Assembly: GCF_947500995.1 (NCBI RefSeq)
Contig: NZ_CANMUA010000001.1
Span: 1 to 64,000 of the forward strand
Direction of reading: 5' to 3'
Length of the DNA stretch: 64,000 nucleotides
Source of the DNA: an uncultured Serinicoccus sp.
GTDB lineage: Bacteria > Actinomycetota > Actinomycetes > Actinomycetales > Dermatophilaceae
A program made the translations under genes and the position numbers. Numbering within the stretch: the stretch's first letter is position 1; each line of letters opens with the position of its first letter. The notes beneath the pieces are model-generated. The model saw only the letters and a program-made list of their open reading frames with translations. It did not search any database and was not told the origin of the DNA. Shown piece by piece: positions 18,601 through 26,456 of this stretch.

Positions 18601-20643
18601 GGCGAAGTTGGTGTGGGCGTTGACGCCCATGGGGCCTGGCCGGTAGAGCGCGAGCGCCGCCGAGATGTCCTCGAAGGTGTCCGGCTGCATGAGCCGGAGC
18701 AGCTGGCGCATCCCGTTGCCGTCGAGCTGGAAGACCCCGAGCGTGTCGCCCCGGCTCAGCAGGTCGTAGGTCGCCCGGTCGGTCATGTCCTTGGACAGAG
18801 CGTCCAGGTCGATGTCCTGGCCCCGGTTGTCCCTGATGTTGGTGATCGCGTCGTCGAGGACGGTGAGGTTGCGCAGCCCCAGGAAGTCCATCTTGACCAG
18901 CCCGAGCGACTCGCACGTCGGGTAGTCGAACTGGGTGATGATCTGGCCGTCCTGGTCGCGGCGCATGATGGGGATGACGTCGATGAGCGGCTCGCTGGAC
19001 ATGATGACGCCGGCCGCGTGCACGCCCCACTGGCGCTTCAGGCCCTCCAGCCCCGTGGCGGTGTCGAAGACCTCGGCGGCGTGCTCGTCCTCGGCGAGCA
19101 GCTCACGGAACTCGCCGGCCTCCGCATACCTCTTGTGCTGCGGGTCCTGGATGCCGGCCAGCGAGATGTCCTTGCCCATGACGCTGGGCGGCATGGCCTT
19201 GGTGAGCTTCTCCCCCATGGCGAAGGGGTAGCCCATGACCCGGGAGGAATCCTTGAGCGCCTGCTTGGCCTTGATGGTCCCGTAGGTGACGATCATCGCG
19301 ACCCGCTCGTCGCCGTACTTCTCGGTGACGTAGCGGATGACCTCCGAGCGGCGCCGGTCGTCGAAGTCGACGTCGAAGTCGGGCATCGACTGCCGCTCGG
19401 GGTTGAGGAAGCGCTCGAAGATCAGGCCGTGCGGGATGGGGTCGAGGTCGGTGATCCCCATGGCGTAGGCGCACATGGAGCCGGCGCCCGAGCCGCGGCC
19501 GGGGCCGACCTTGATGCCGTTCTTCTTGGCCCAGTTGATGAAGTCGGCGACGACGAGGAAGTAGCCCGGGTACTGCTTGCCGATGATGACCTCGGACTCG
19601 TACTCCGCCTGCTTGCGCGCGTAGTCCGGGACCCCCTCCGGGTAGCGCCGCTGCAGACCGGTCTCGACCTCCTTGATGAACCAGCTGGTCTCGTCCTCGC
19701 CCTCCGGGACCGGGAAGCGCGGCATGTAGCGCCCCTCGCCCTCGGTGAAGGAGATGTCGCAGCGGTCGGCCACCAGCAGGGTGTTGTCGCAGGCCTCCGG
19801 CAGCTCGCGCCAGACGTCGCGCATCTCGGCGGCCGACTTGAGGTAGTAGCCGTCGCCGTTGAACTGGAACCGGTTGGGGTCCTGCATCGTCGAGCCGGAC
19901 TGCACGCACAGCAGCGCGGAGTGCGCCTTGGCGTCCTCCTGGTGCGTGTAGTGCAGGTCGTTGGTCGCCAGCAGCGGCAGGGACAGCTCCCGGGCCAGCC
20001 GGAGCAGGTCCTGACGGACCACCCGCTCGATCTGGATGCCGTGGTCCATGAGCTCGAGGAAGTAGTTGTCCGCCCCGAAGATGTCCTTCATGTCCGAGGC
20101 GTACTGGACCGCCTGGTCCCACTGCCCGAGCCGCAGCCGCGTCTGGATCTCCCCGGACGGGCAGCCGGTGGTCGCGATGAGACCTTGGCCGTAGGTCTCC
20201 AGCAGCTCGCGGTCCATGCGGGGCTTGAAGTAGTAGCCCTCCATCGAGGCCAGGGAGGCCATCCGGAAGAGGTTGTGCATGCCGTTGTTGTTGCGCGCCA
20301 GCAGCGTCATGTGCGTGTAGGCGCCGCCTCCGGAGACGTCGTCGCGGCCCCCGTCGCCGTACTTGACCCGGGTCTTGTCGGTCCGGTGGGTGCCCGGCGT
20401 GACGTAGGCCTCGAGCCCGATGATCGGCTTGACGTCGTAGCGCTGGGCGGTCTTCCAGAACTCGTAGGCACCGAAGATGAACCCGTGGTCGGTCGTCGCG
20501 ATCGCCGGCATCCCCAGCTCGGCGGCCGTCTCGAACATGTCGGTGATCCGCGCCGCACCGTCGAGCATGGAGTACTCGGTGTGGTTGTGCAGGTGGACGA
20601 AGTTCTGCTCGCGCCGGACGCTGCTGCTGGTGGGTGCTGACAT
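15697..20643 (-). CDS. dnaE: DNA polymerase III alpha subunit, interrupted by an intein
   Basis: The replicative polymerase catalytic subunit. The open frame encodes 1648 residues, of which 450 are an in-frame intein, leaving a 1198-residue mature protein, the normal size for DnaE1. The PHP domain starts with HLHNHTEYSMLDG near residue 17. The catalytic aspartates are in PDFDVDFDD near residue 420. A C-terminal OB-fold region lies around 1490-1530. The intein sits at residues 720-1169, between the extein sequences TYGL and CIYQEQVM. The gene is followed downstream by a hairpin and preceded by rluA on the same strand. The start at 20643 has no strong Shine-Dalgarno sequence. Confidence 0.95.
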   Translation of the reverse strand: MSAPTSSSVRREQNFVHLHNHTEYSMLDGAARITDMFETAAELGMPAIATTDHGFIFGAYEFWKTAQRYDVKPIIGLEAYVTPGTHRTDKTRVKYGDGGRDDVSGGGAYTHMTLLARNNNGMHNLFRMASLASMEGYYFKPRMDRELLETYGQGLIATTGCPSGEIQTRLRLGQWDQAVQYASDMKDIFGADNYFLELMDHGIQIERVVRQDLLRLARELSLPLLATNDLHYTHQEDAKAHSALLCVQSGSTMQDPNRFQFNGDGYYLKSAAEMRDVWRELPEACDNTLLVADRCDISFTEGEGRYMPRFPVPEGEDETSWFIKEVETGLQRRYPEGVPDYARKQAEYESEVIIGKQYPGYFLVVADFINWAKKNGIKVGPGRGSGAGSMCAYAMGITDLDPIPHGLIFERFLNPERQSMPDFDVDFDDRRRSEVIRYVTEKYGDERVAMIVTYGTIKAKQALKDSSRVMGYPFAMGEKLTKAMPPSVMGKDISLAGIQDPQHKRYAEAGEFRELLAEDEHAAEVFDTATGLEGLKRQWGVHAAGVIMSSEPLIDVIPIMRRDQDGQIITQFDYPTCESLGLVKMDFLGLRNLTVLDDAITNIRDNRGQDIDLDALSKDMTDRATYDLLSRGDTLGVFQLDGNGMRQLLRLMQPDTFEDISAALALYRPGPMGVNAHTNFALRKNGKQENTPLDPELKGKLQPEMEAALQPILENTYGLCVAGETPIIDADTGERVRVDELEDRVRQGFFTLGVDERGKVVRRRVTHWWQMPDKPVLTVTTNSGQQLRLSADHPVLTARGWVEAGELRAGHDRIARPRDVFDYRTPSPVRPEEAALLGYLLSDGYITLHENSFISSSVELRAEVSQLCTTLFDDTFPVEECLDRTAARVRFAASPAGTGSGRNPRRGRFASIGINAWLRDLGFTTKTTSADKFIPEVLKRSDPLARRRLVAALWDGDGHVGAKLAYYKTISEQLARDVLEVLSSLGIPARLHEAGEYTSMRRGRQRVWTVHVFDERFWRLVTPLMVEQRKVAARADRQIASRSRGLNRQRMLEHASDVLREAPEVSARTKNSMGWGPASLAGLHRHLWRHGLVTEAKTSHPAEGEGGFYPLNATAEAYLEAMGTDEDRFYASMDWNRVVDVSVGEAEPVYDITVDDIHNFVSQGMVLSNCIYQEQVMEIAQKLAGYTLGNADLLRRAMGKKKKEVLDAEYIPFSDGMKANGYSEASVAALWGVLVPFSDYAFNKAHTAAYGVISYWTGYLKANYPAEYMAALLTSVGDDKDKTALYLAECRRLRIPVLPPDVNESIGTFAAVGDDVRFGLQAIRNVGANVVQAIVATREDKGAFTSFEDFLRKCPAVVCNKRTIESLCKAGAFDGLGHTRQGLVTVHERYVEALADEKKQEAIGQDSLFSGLSFGGDDDSEGEPLQIVTLPPIPGIEWDKTARLAFEREMLGLYVSDHPLNGIEHILSQHASASILQLIGEDGAKDGDFVTVAGLITNLQLKRTKNGDPYARASVEDMAGSLDVVFWPKTYMTISTMLAEDTVVVVKGRLKKDDSTELMANEMMLPDIKTGPRGPVVLTMTPTRINDVLAHQLKGVLANHPGATEVHVRLTQPGRTVLIKLDEGLRVTATPELFGDLKALLGPACVGS
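17137..18486 (-). mobile_element. Intein with LAGLIDADG homing endonuclease inside dnaE
   Basis: A 450-residue in-frame insertion. It starts with Cys1 (CVAGETPI) and ends with VLSN directly before Cys+1 of the extein. Splicing blocks are visible: block A at intein residues 1-13, block B SADHPVLT with its His at 74, and block F YDITVDDIHNF with a His at 439, ending in Ser-Asn rather than the usual His-Asn. Two LAGLIDADG-like motifs, LLGYLLSDGY (117-126) and LVAALWDGDG (230-239), indicate a potentially active homing endonuclease. Local base use is less GC-rich than flanking dnaE. The +1 context (CIYQEQ) differs from the cyanobacterial split DnaE site (CFN). Confidence 0.95.
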
Positions 20644-20695
20644 CAGGACGGAATCCTAGTTCGCCTCGCTGACACTCCTCCCGCCCCGTCCCGGG

Positions 20696-21625
20696 TCACC
20701 CGCGGATGCGCTCCAGCGCCTGCGCCAGCTCCTGCGGGTATGCCGAGGCGAAGCTCACGCGTTCGCCGCTGCCGGGGTGGTCGAAGGCGAGCTCGGTGGC
20801 GTGCAGCCACTGGCGGTCCAGGCCCAGGTCGCGCGCCAGCGTGGGGTCGGCGCCGTAGGTGAGGTCACCGCAGCAGGGGTGCCGGAGGGCGGAGAAGTGC
20901 ACCCGGATCTGGTGGGTCCGACCGGTCTCGAGGTGGATCTGCAGCAGGCTCGCCCGCCGGTGCGCCTCGAGCAGCTCGTAGTGGGTGATGCTGGGCCGGC
21001 CGCTGGTCATCACCGCGAACCGGTAGTCGTGCCCCGGGTGGCGTCCGATGGGGGCGTCGATGGTGCCCTCGTGCGGGTCGGGCAGACCCTGCACCAGGGC
21101 GTGGTAGGTCTTGTCGACCACCCGGTCACGGAAGGCCTGCTTGAGCACCGTGTAGGCGCGCTCGGACTTGGCCACGACCATGAGGCCGCTCGTGCCGACG
21201 TCGAGCCGCTGCACGATGCCCTGCCGCTCCGGGGCCCCCGACGTGGAGATCCGGTAGCCGGCGGCCGCCAGCCCACCCACCACGGTCGGGCCGGTCCAGC
21301 CGACGCTGGGGTGGGCCGCCACGAAGGCGGGCTTGTCGACCACGACGATCTCCGGGTCGTCGTGCACGATGCTCATGCCTTCGACCGGTTCCGCGACCAC
21401 GGCCAGCTCGGCCGGCTCGACGGCCGCGGGCATCCGCACCTCGAGCGAGGCGCCGGCGGTGAGCCGCTCGGACTTGCCGACCGTGCGACCGTCCACGACG
21501 ACGTGACCCTCACCCGCCAGGGCCGCCGCCCTCGACCGGGACAGCCCCAGGAGCCGCGGGAGGGCGGCGTCGACGCGCTCCCCCTCCAGCCCCTCGGGGA
21601 CGGTGAACAGCCGGAAGTCGCTCAC
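20696..21625 (-). CDS. RluA family 23S rRNA pseudouridine synthase
   Basis: 309 residues: an N-terminal S4 RNA-binding domain (residues ~1-65; [12 protein letters not shown]) and a RluA-type catalytic domain with the active aspartate in [13 protein letters not shown] near 138. [10 protein letters not shown] near the C-terminal third is also diagnostic. These enzymes isomerise specific uridines in rRNA (RluD-like in many bacteria). The GTG start overlaps the lspA stop in a GTGA junction, a linkage (lspA-rluD) common in bacteria. The dnaE gene follows 52 bp downstream. Confidence 0.9.
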   Translation of the reverse strand: MSDFRLFTVPEGLEGERVDAALPRLLGLSRSRAAALAGEGHVVVDGRTVGKSERLTAGASLEVRMPAAVEPAELAVVAEPVEGMSIVHDDPEIVVVDKPAFVAAHPSVGWTGPTVVGGLAAAGYRISTSGAPERQGIVQRLDVGTSGLMVVAKSERAYTVLKQAFRDRVVDKTYHALVQGLPDPHEGTIDAPIGRHPGHDYRFAVMTSGRPSITHYELLEAHRRASLLQIHLETGRTHQIRVHFSALRHPCCGDLTYGADPTLARDLGLDRQWLHATELAFDHPGSGERVSFASAYPQELAQALERIRG

Positions 21626-22179
21626 CGGGCCTCCTCCAGATCGGCGCGATCCTCGCCCTCACGGGTGCCGTCAGGGTGGTAGCCGCGCAGCGACAGCAGG
21701 ACGATGAGGACGGCAGCGGTGGTCACGCCCATGTCGGCGATGTTGAAGACCGGGAAGTTGGGCAGCGCGATGAAGTCCACGACGTGGCCCAGCCCGACCG
21801 AGGGCGGGCGCAGGTAGCGGTCGACGAGGTTGCCGACGGCTCCGCCCAGCAGCAGGCCGAGGGTGATGCCCCACACCAGGCTGCGGGTGCGGAACGCCTG
21901 CCAGACGATGAGGACCGACACGACGGTCGCCACCGTCGTGACGACACCCGTCCAGCCGGTCCCAAGGGAGAAGGCCGCCCCGGAGTTGTAGGTGAGGTGC
22001 AGCTGCAGGACCTCGCCGAGCACCGGCACCGACTCCCCCCGGGTGAGGGTGGCCTCGGCCCACGCCTTCGTGGCCTGGTCCAGGCCGGCCCACAGCAGGG
22101 CGACGAGGAGCACCACGGCGGTGCGTCTCGGGGGACGAGTGGTCAGCGGCGTTCCTGCTTCTGCTTGCATGTCATGCAT
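21622..22179 (-). CDS. lspA: Lipoprotein signal peptidase (signal peptidase II)
   Basis: 185-residue inner-membrane aspartyl protease that removes signal peptides from prolipoproteins. Four hydrophobic helices are evident. The catalytic aspartates are in GNLVDRYLR and FNIADMGVT, and NSGAAFSLG is the third conserved box. The N-terminus is uncertain: ATGs at 22179 and 22170 both overlap the end of the upstream TraR/DksA-type gene, and neither has a clear ribosome-binding site, consistent with translational coupling. It precedes rluA with an overlapping junction. Confidence 0.92.
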   Translation of the reverse strand: MHDMQAEAGTPLTTRPPRRTAVVLLVALLWAGLDQATKAWAEATLTRGESVPVLGEVLQLHLTYNSGAAFSLGTGWTGVVTTVATVVSVLIVWQAFRTRSLVWGITLGLLLGGAVGNLVDRYLRPPSVGLGHVVDFIALPNFPVFNIADMGVTTAAVLIVLLSLRGYHPDGTREGEDRADLEEAR

Positions 22180-22613
22180 AGCGTCGCACGAGGGAAGGCC
22201 TGCAGCCTCATCTTGCCGATCGGGGTCCCGCAGGACTCGCAGTCGCCGTAGGTGCCCGCCTCGACCCGGTCCAGCGCGTGCGCGTTCTGGTCGATGAGGT
22301 CCCGCGCGTTGTTGGTGACGGACAGCTCGTGCTCGCGTTCCCAGGTCGCGGCGCCCGCGTCCGCCTGGTCGTCGCCGGCCCCGTCCCCGAAGGAGCGACC
22401 GCGGTCCAGCAGGTCGTGCTCGGCCTCCTCGACCTCCCTGCGCAACCGGTCGATCTCGGCCACCAGCTCACCGCGCAGCTCGTCCAGCTCGGCGGCCGTC
22501 CACGGGCTCTCGTCATCCCGCACGCTCAGCGCCCGGTGCGCTCCCGACCCGTTGGTGCCACGGTCCGAACGGCTCGCACCGCTCGGACCCCCCTTCTTCA
22601 CACTCGTCGCCAC
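22143..22613 (-). CDS. TraR/DksA family zinc-finger protein
   Basis: 156 residues. The C-terminal C4 zinc finger is CESCG and, later, CMTC, separated by the basic MRLQAFPRA segment typical of the DksA/TraR fold. A coiled-coil region (ELRGELVAEIDRLRREVEEAEHDLL) precedes it. The family binds the RNA polymerase secondary channel or acts as a transcription modulator. The GTG at 22613 was chosen because AAGGA lies at good distance upstream. A well-spaced promoter (22670-22698) sits upstream, making this the probable first gene of a unit with lspA and rluA. Confidence 0.85.
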   Translation of the reverse strand: MATSVKKGGPSGASRSDRGTNGSGAHRALSVRDDESPWTAAELDELRGELVAEIDRLRREVEEAEHDLLDRGRSFGDGAGDDQADAGAATWEREHELSVTNNARDLIDQNAHALDRVEAGTYGDCESCGTPIGKMRLQAFPRATLCMTCKQKQERR

Positions 22614-22669
22614 GGCTGTCCTTCGATCGTGGGCTGCGCTCCCCCTGCCAGGCGAGCGATGGTGCTGGG

Positions 22670-22698
22670 AGAATAGATCAGCAACCTGGCGATGACAA
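22670..22698 (-). promoter_or_regulatory. SigA-type promoter of the dksA-like/lspA/rluA unit
   Basis: On the minus strand TTGTCA (22693-22698) and TATTCT (22670-22675) are separated by exactly 17 bp, a good match to the housekeeping consensus. The expected transcription start is about 50 nt upstream of the GTG start at 22613. The site is in a locally AT-richer patch between a strong terminator and the gene. Confidence 0.6.
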
Positions 22699-22727
22699 CG
22701 GGAAACGACATCATCCTGGGGTGGGAC

Positions 22728-22767
22728 GCGACGACGCCCCGACCGGTCGTGGTCGGGGCGTCGTCGC
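22728..22767 (-). terminator. Strong terminator after the DivIVA-family gene
   Basis: A perfect 17-bp stem (GCGACGACGCCCCGACC pairing with its complement at 22751-22767) closes a 6-nt loop. It starts about 19 nt after the stop of the DivIVA-family gene and lies before the next promoter, so it should insulate the division cluster from the dksA-like gene. No U-tract follows. Confidence 0.85.
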
Positions 22768-22785
22768 GCTCGGCGGTGCGCCGCC

Positions 22786-23748
22786 TCAGGAGCTGGGCCG
22801 GGACCCGTCCAACCGCTCCATCTGGTCGGCCAGGAAGGCCCGCAGCCGCTCGCGGAGGTCGCGTTCTTGCGACTGCAGCCCACCGATGGTGGCGGACAGC
22901 GCGCTCTCCTGGCCGTGCAGGTCCTCGAGCACCGTGCTGCGCTTCTGCTCGGCCTCGCTGACCATCTGGTCGTGGCTCTCCTGGCCCTCGGCGACCAGCC
23001 GGTCACGCGTCTGCTCGCCGGTGCTGACGAGCTCGTCGTGGCGGCTCTGCCCGGTCTGCACGAGCTCGTCGTGGCGGCTCTGCCCCGTCTGGACCAGCTC
23101 GTCGTGGGTGGCCTGACCCTCGGCCACCAGCCGGTCGTGGGTCTCCTGGCCGGTGCGCTGCAGCTCGGCGCTGTGCTCGTCGGCCTCGGCGACCACCCTG
23201 GTCCGGTAGGTGTCGCCCTCGTCGATGAGCCTCGCGCGGGTGCTCTCCCCCTCGGCGACGTGCTGGTCGTGCAGCCGCTGCGCCAGGGAGATGATGGAGC
23301 TCGGGTCCTCGCCGTCGCCGCCCGGGCCGGCCGCCGCGGCGCCGCCGGTGGCGGCTGCCTCCAGGGACGAGCGGGCGTCGTCACGGTCACGCTCGGCGGC
23401 GCCGGCCCGCTCCTCGGCCTCCTGGGCCCGTCGCTCGGCCGCCGCCCGCGCCTCCTGGCACTCGGCCAGCTGGCGACGCAGGGCGTCCAGCTCCTGCGCG
23501 TCGGCCCCGTCCTCGGGGCTGTCGCCCGTCCGGGCGGGGCGCGCCGTCCCACCGGCCCCGCCGGCGACGCCCCTGCTGGCGCGGCAGTCCTCCAGATCGG
23601 TGCGCAGTCCGTCGTTCTCCGACACGAGCCGACGCAGCTCGACGACGACCTCGTCGAGGAAGTCGTCGACCTGGGTCTCGTCGTAGCCGCGCCGCAGGTG
23701 CGTGGCGCTGAAGCTCTTCTTGATGACGTCCTCGGGGGACAGAGCCAT
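22786..23748 (-). CDS. DivIVA domain protein with ten 11-residue coiled-coil repeats
   Basis: 320 residues. The N-terminal lipid-binding DivIVA domain is clear (LSPEDVIKKSFSATHL, then GYDETQVDDFLDEVV). The middle is low-complexity with an acidic helix. Residues ~166-276 are ten consecutive 11-residue units such as SRHDELVQTGQ, ATHDELVQTGQ and ETHDRLVAEGQ. An 11-residue period indicates a hendecad coiled coil, as reported for Streptomyces polarity proteins. DivIVA/Wag31 proteins mark curved membranes and recruit cell-wall synthesis. The gene lies at the end of the division cluster, as wag31 usually does, but the long repeat region is unlike Wag31. An AGAGGTG ribosome-binding site supports the ATG. 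A possible promoter is GTGACC-N17-TACAGT at 23834-23862. Confidence 0.85.
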   Translation of the reverse strand: MALSPEDVIKKSFSATHLRRGYDETQVDDFLDEVVVELRRLVSENDGLRTDLEDCRASRGVAGGAGGTARPARTGDSPEDGADAQELDALRRQLAECQEARAAAERRAQEAEERAGAAERDRDDARSSLEAAATGGAAAAGPGGDGEDPSSIISLAQRLHDQHVAEGESTRARLIDEGDTYRTRVVAEADEHSAELQRTGQETHDRLVAEGQATHDELVQTGQSRHDELVQTGQSRHDELVSTGEQTRDRLVAEGQESHDQMVSEAEQKRSTVLEDLHGQESALSATIGGLQSQERDLRERLRAFLADQMERLDGSRPSS

Positions 23749-23910
23749 GGTTCACCTCTTGGTCCAAGGGGCCATCACCCTGGCACCGCGTCACGGCAGC
23801 GGCGATGGCGTGCGGGCATGCACTGCAGCGAGCACTGTAACGCACCGACCGGCCCCGGTCACCGGGTCGTCAGGCTGCTCCCCGGCCGCGCCGCAGAGGA
23901 ACGCCCCAGG

Positions 23911-24195
23911 TCAGAAGGGCAGCGAGAGGGCCAGGGAGCGGCCGACGCCGACCGCGATGATGAGCACGAGGAAGCCGAGGTCCAGGGCCACGCCGCCGAG
24001 GCGCAGGGGCGGGATGACCCGCCGCAGCGCCCGCAGGGGCGGGTCGGTCAGGCTGTAGACCCCGTTGGCCAGGACGAGGACGGGGCCCTTGGGCCTCCAC
24101 TCCCGGGCGAAGACCTGCACCCAGTCGAACACCAGGCGGGCGATGAGCACGAAGAAGTACAGGTTGAGCACGAGCGCGAGGATCTGGCCGATCAT
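23911..24195 (-). CDS. YggT family membrane protein
   Basis: 94-residue protein with two hydrophobic helices, at residues ~5-25 and ~70-90, and the conserved loop SLTDPPLRALRRVIPP between them, diagnostic of YggT. It sits between sepF and the DivIVA-family gene, as in most actinobacterial division clusters. Homologues in plastids and cyanobacteria affect nucleoid or thylakoid organisation; the bacterial role is not settled. Confidence 0.9.
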   Translation of the reverse strand: MIGQILALVLNLYFFVLIARLVFDWVQVFAREWRPKGPVLVLANGVYSLTDPPLRALRRVIPPLRLGGVALDLGFLVLIIAVGVGRSLALSLPF

Positions 24196-24260
24196 GGAGC
24201 CAGCCTACGCGGGCGACCTGGGCGTCGGCTGCTGCGGGCCGACACCGGCACGGTCGGACG

Positions 24261-24776
24261 TCAGCTCTGGTTGAAGGGCCCTGCCGCGCCGCGCGTCTGC
24301 TCGGCGGTCGCGCCCCCGTCGACCTCGACGAAGGACGGGCTGAGCAGGAACACCTTGCTCGTCACGCGCTCGATGGACCCGTGCAGGCCGAAGGCCAGGC
24401 CGGCGGCGAAGTCGACGAGCCGCTTGGCGTCCGAGTCGTCCATGTCGGACAGGTTCATGATGACCGGCACCCCGCCCCGGAAGGCCTCGCCGATCGTCTT
24501 GGCCTCGTTGTAGGTGCGCGGGTGGATCGTGGTGATGCGGTTCAACTCGCCGACCTCCGGCTCGCGGACGACCTGGGAGACAGGAGTGCTGGACGGCAGC
24601 GTCGCGACCGTGGCGTGCTGACCGGTCCCGTGGTCGTCCTCCCGCAGCTGTCGCACGCTGGCACCGGTGGAGCGCTGGTCGGGCGCCTCGTCGGCGTAGG
24701 TGTCGTAGTCGTCGAAGCGCTCGTCGGACTCGGCGAGTCCGAGGTACTCCATGGTCTTGCGCAGTGCCCCGGCCAT
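24261..24776 (-). CDS. sepF: Cell division protein SepF
   Basis: 171 residues. The N-terminal amphipathic membrane anchor ([14 protein letters not shown]) is followed by an acidic linker and the SepF core ([49 protein letters not shown]). SepF tethers FtsZ to the membrane and replaces the missing FtsA in actinobacteria. It lies downstream of ftsZ-pgeF-yggS, the classical order. Confidence 0.95.
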   Translation of the reverse strand: MAGALRKTMEYLGLAESDERFDDYDTYADEAPDQRSTGASVRQLREDDHGTGQHATVATLPSSTPVSQVVREPEVGELNRITTIHPRTYNEAKTIGEAFRGGVPVIMNLSDMDDSDAKRLVDFAAGLAFGLHGSIERVTSKVFLLSPSFVEVDGGATAEQTRGAAGPFNQS

Positions 24777-24840
24777 GTGTGCGAGCTCCTAGGTGCGTGT
24801 CGGGTCGTAGCTCCCGTGGGTGGATCGGTCGTGCACGACG

Positions 24841-25581
24841 CTACCGCTGGGGTGGTCGCGAACCGAGGATTGCGCTCCCGACACGCAGGTGTGTCGCACC
24901 GGCCGCGACGGCGAGCTCGAGGTCTCCGCTCATGCCCGCGGACACCCAGGTGGCGCCGGGGTGGGTGTGCCGCAGCTGCTCCCCCAGCCCGACGAGCCGG
25001 TCGAAGGCGCGCCGGGTGTCGTCCGGGGCGAGGCCGAGGGGCGCGATCGCCATGACCCCCCGCAGCTCCAGCCACCGCGCGTCTGCCACGTCCTCGGCCA
25101 GCGAGGACACCTCGTCCGGCGCCGCCCCGCCGCGGCCCGCCTGCTCGCCCTCCCCGAGGTCCACCTGGAGGAGCACCTGCAGCGGGTCCTCCTGGTCACC
25201 GTCGTCGACGGCCTCCGCCCGGCCCCGCTCGAGGGCACGGACCAGCCGCGCCCGGTCGACCGACTGGACGACGTCGGCATAGCGGGCCACACGCCGCGCC
25301 TTGTTGGTCTGGAGCTGGCCGACGAAGTGGACCCGCACGTCAGCGCGCAGCTGCCCGGGCAGCTCGGCGACCTTGTCCCCCGCCTCCGGGTCACGGCTCT
25401 CGCCGATGTCGGTGACGCCCATCCCGGCCAGCAGCTCCACGTCGCTGCCGGGGAAGAACTTGGTCACGACGACCAGGGTCGGACGCTGCGCCTCCCGGCC
25501 GGCGGCCGCGCAGGCGGCGTCGACGCGACCGCGGACAGCGTCGAGCCCGGAGGCGAGCTCGGCCGCTCGGAGGCTGCTCAT
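24841..25581 (-). CDS. YggS family PLP homeostasis protein
   Basis: 246 residues, single-domain alanine-racemase-like fold. The PLP lysine is in VVVTKFFPG, and HFVGQLQTNKARRV and GMSGDLELAVAAGATHLRVG are family motifs. YggS/PLPBP proteins control free pyridoxal phosphate rather than act as racemases. The ATG at 25581 begins 2 nt after the stop of pgeF, so the two are coupled. Confidence 0.92.
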   Translation of the reverse strand: MSSLRAAELASGLDAVRGRVDAACAAAGREAQRPTLVVVTKFFPGSDVELLAGMGVTDIGESRDPEAGDKVAELPGQLRADVRVHFVGQLQTNKARRVARYADVVQSVDRARLVRALERGRAEAVDDGDQEDPLQVLLQVDLGEGEQAGRGGAAPDEVSSLAEDVADARWLELRGVMAIAPLGLAPDDTRRAFDRLVGLGEQLRHTHPGATWVSAGMSGDLELAVAAGATHLRVGSAILGSRPPQR

Positions 25582-25583
25582 GC

Positions 25584-26387
25584 TCAAGCCACCCGCTCCG
25601 GCGGCAGCAGCCGCACGACCCCGGCGAAACGACCGGTGACGCCGTCCCGACGGTAGGAGTAGAGGTCGGACCGCTCCCGGGTGCAGCCGGGCAGCCACCG
25701 GAGGGTCACCTCGAGCTCGCTGTCGGCGAGCTGCTGCACCACCCCCGAGGCGACGTCGATCGCGGGGGTGCCGGTCCAGGAGACGGCGGCGGCGGCCGGG
25801 GTGAGCGCGGCCGCCTCGTCGCGCAGCCCCCGGGGCACCTCGTAGCAGCGCGGGCACACCGAGGGGCCCACCACCGCCTCGAGCCGGCGTGCGCCCAGGT
25901 CGCCCAGCACCTGCAGCGCCGCCGGGACGACCCCGGCGAGCAGCCCCGGACGGCCGGCGTGGACCGCGGCGGCGAGACCCTCGGTGCGGTCGACGAGCAG
26001 GAGGGGCACGCAGTCGGCCACGAGGACCACGAGCGCCTCGTCGGTGCTGTCCGTGACGAGGGCGTCCGCGGCGGGCGCCGGGTCGACCCGGTCCGTCCCG
26101 GGTGGCGGCGGTGCGCCACCCGGGGATCCCGCCCGGGTGGACGGGGTGAGGGCCACGCAGCGCCCGTGCTGCTGGTCCATGAGGCGCAGGTCGGCTCCGC
26201 GCAGGCCCAGCTCGTGGGCCAGCCGGTGGCGGTTCGTCTCCACCGCCTCCGGCAGGTCACCGACGTGACCGCCGAGGTTGAAGGAGGCGTAGGCGTCCTG
26301 GCTGGCACCGCCGTGCCGGTCGGTGACGGCCCACTCCACCCCGTATCCGTCGCCGGTCGGCTCGAGCCGCTCTCGCCAGGTGAACAC
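25584..26387 (-). CDS. pgeF: Peptidoglycan editing factor / multicopper polyphenol oxidase (YfiH family)
   Basis: 267 residues. Conserved metal-site segments are visible: MDQQHGRCV, VVLVADCVPLLL, AAVHAGRPGLLAG and GPSVCPRCYEVP. In Escherichia coli the family removes wrongly incorporated L-Ser from UDP-MurNAc peptides. The start is GTG. It follows ftsZ on the same strand with a 69-bp gap and is fused closely to yggS, a conserved ftsZ-pgeF-yggS-sepF order. Confidence 0.92.
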   Translation of the reverse strand: MFTWRERLEPTGDGYGVEWAVTDRHGGASQDAYASFNLGGHVGDLPEAVETNRHRLAHELGLRGADLRLMDQQHGRCVALTPSTRAGSPGGAPPPPGTDRVDPAPAADALVTDSTDEALVVLVADCVPLLLVDRTEGLAAAVHAGRPGLLAGVVPAALQVLGDLGARRLEAVVGPSVCPRCYEVPRGLRDEAAALTPAAAAVSWTGTPAIDVASGVVQQLADSELEVTLRWLPGCTRERSDLYSYRRDGVTGRFAGVVRLLPPERVA

Positions 26388-26456
26388 GCTCAGCAGGGTA
26401 TCGGGCGCCCCCGGGGCAGCAGGGGGCGTGCCCCCACCACGGGTGGTCCCGTCAGC

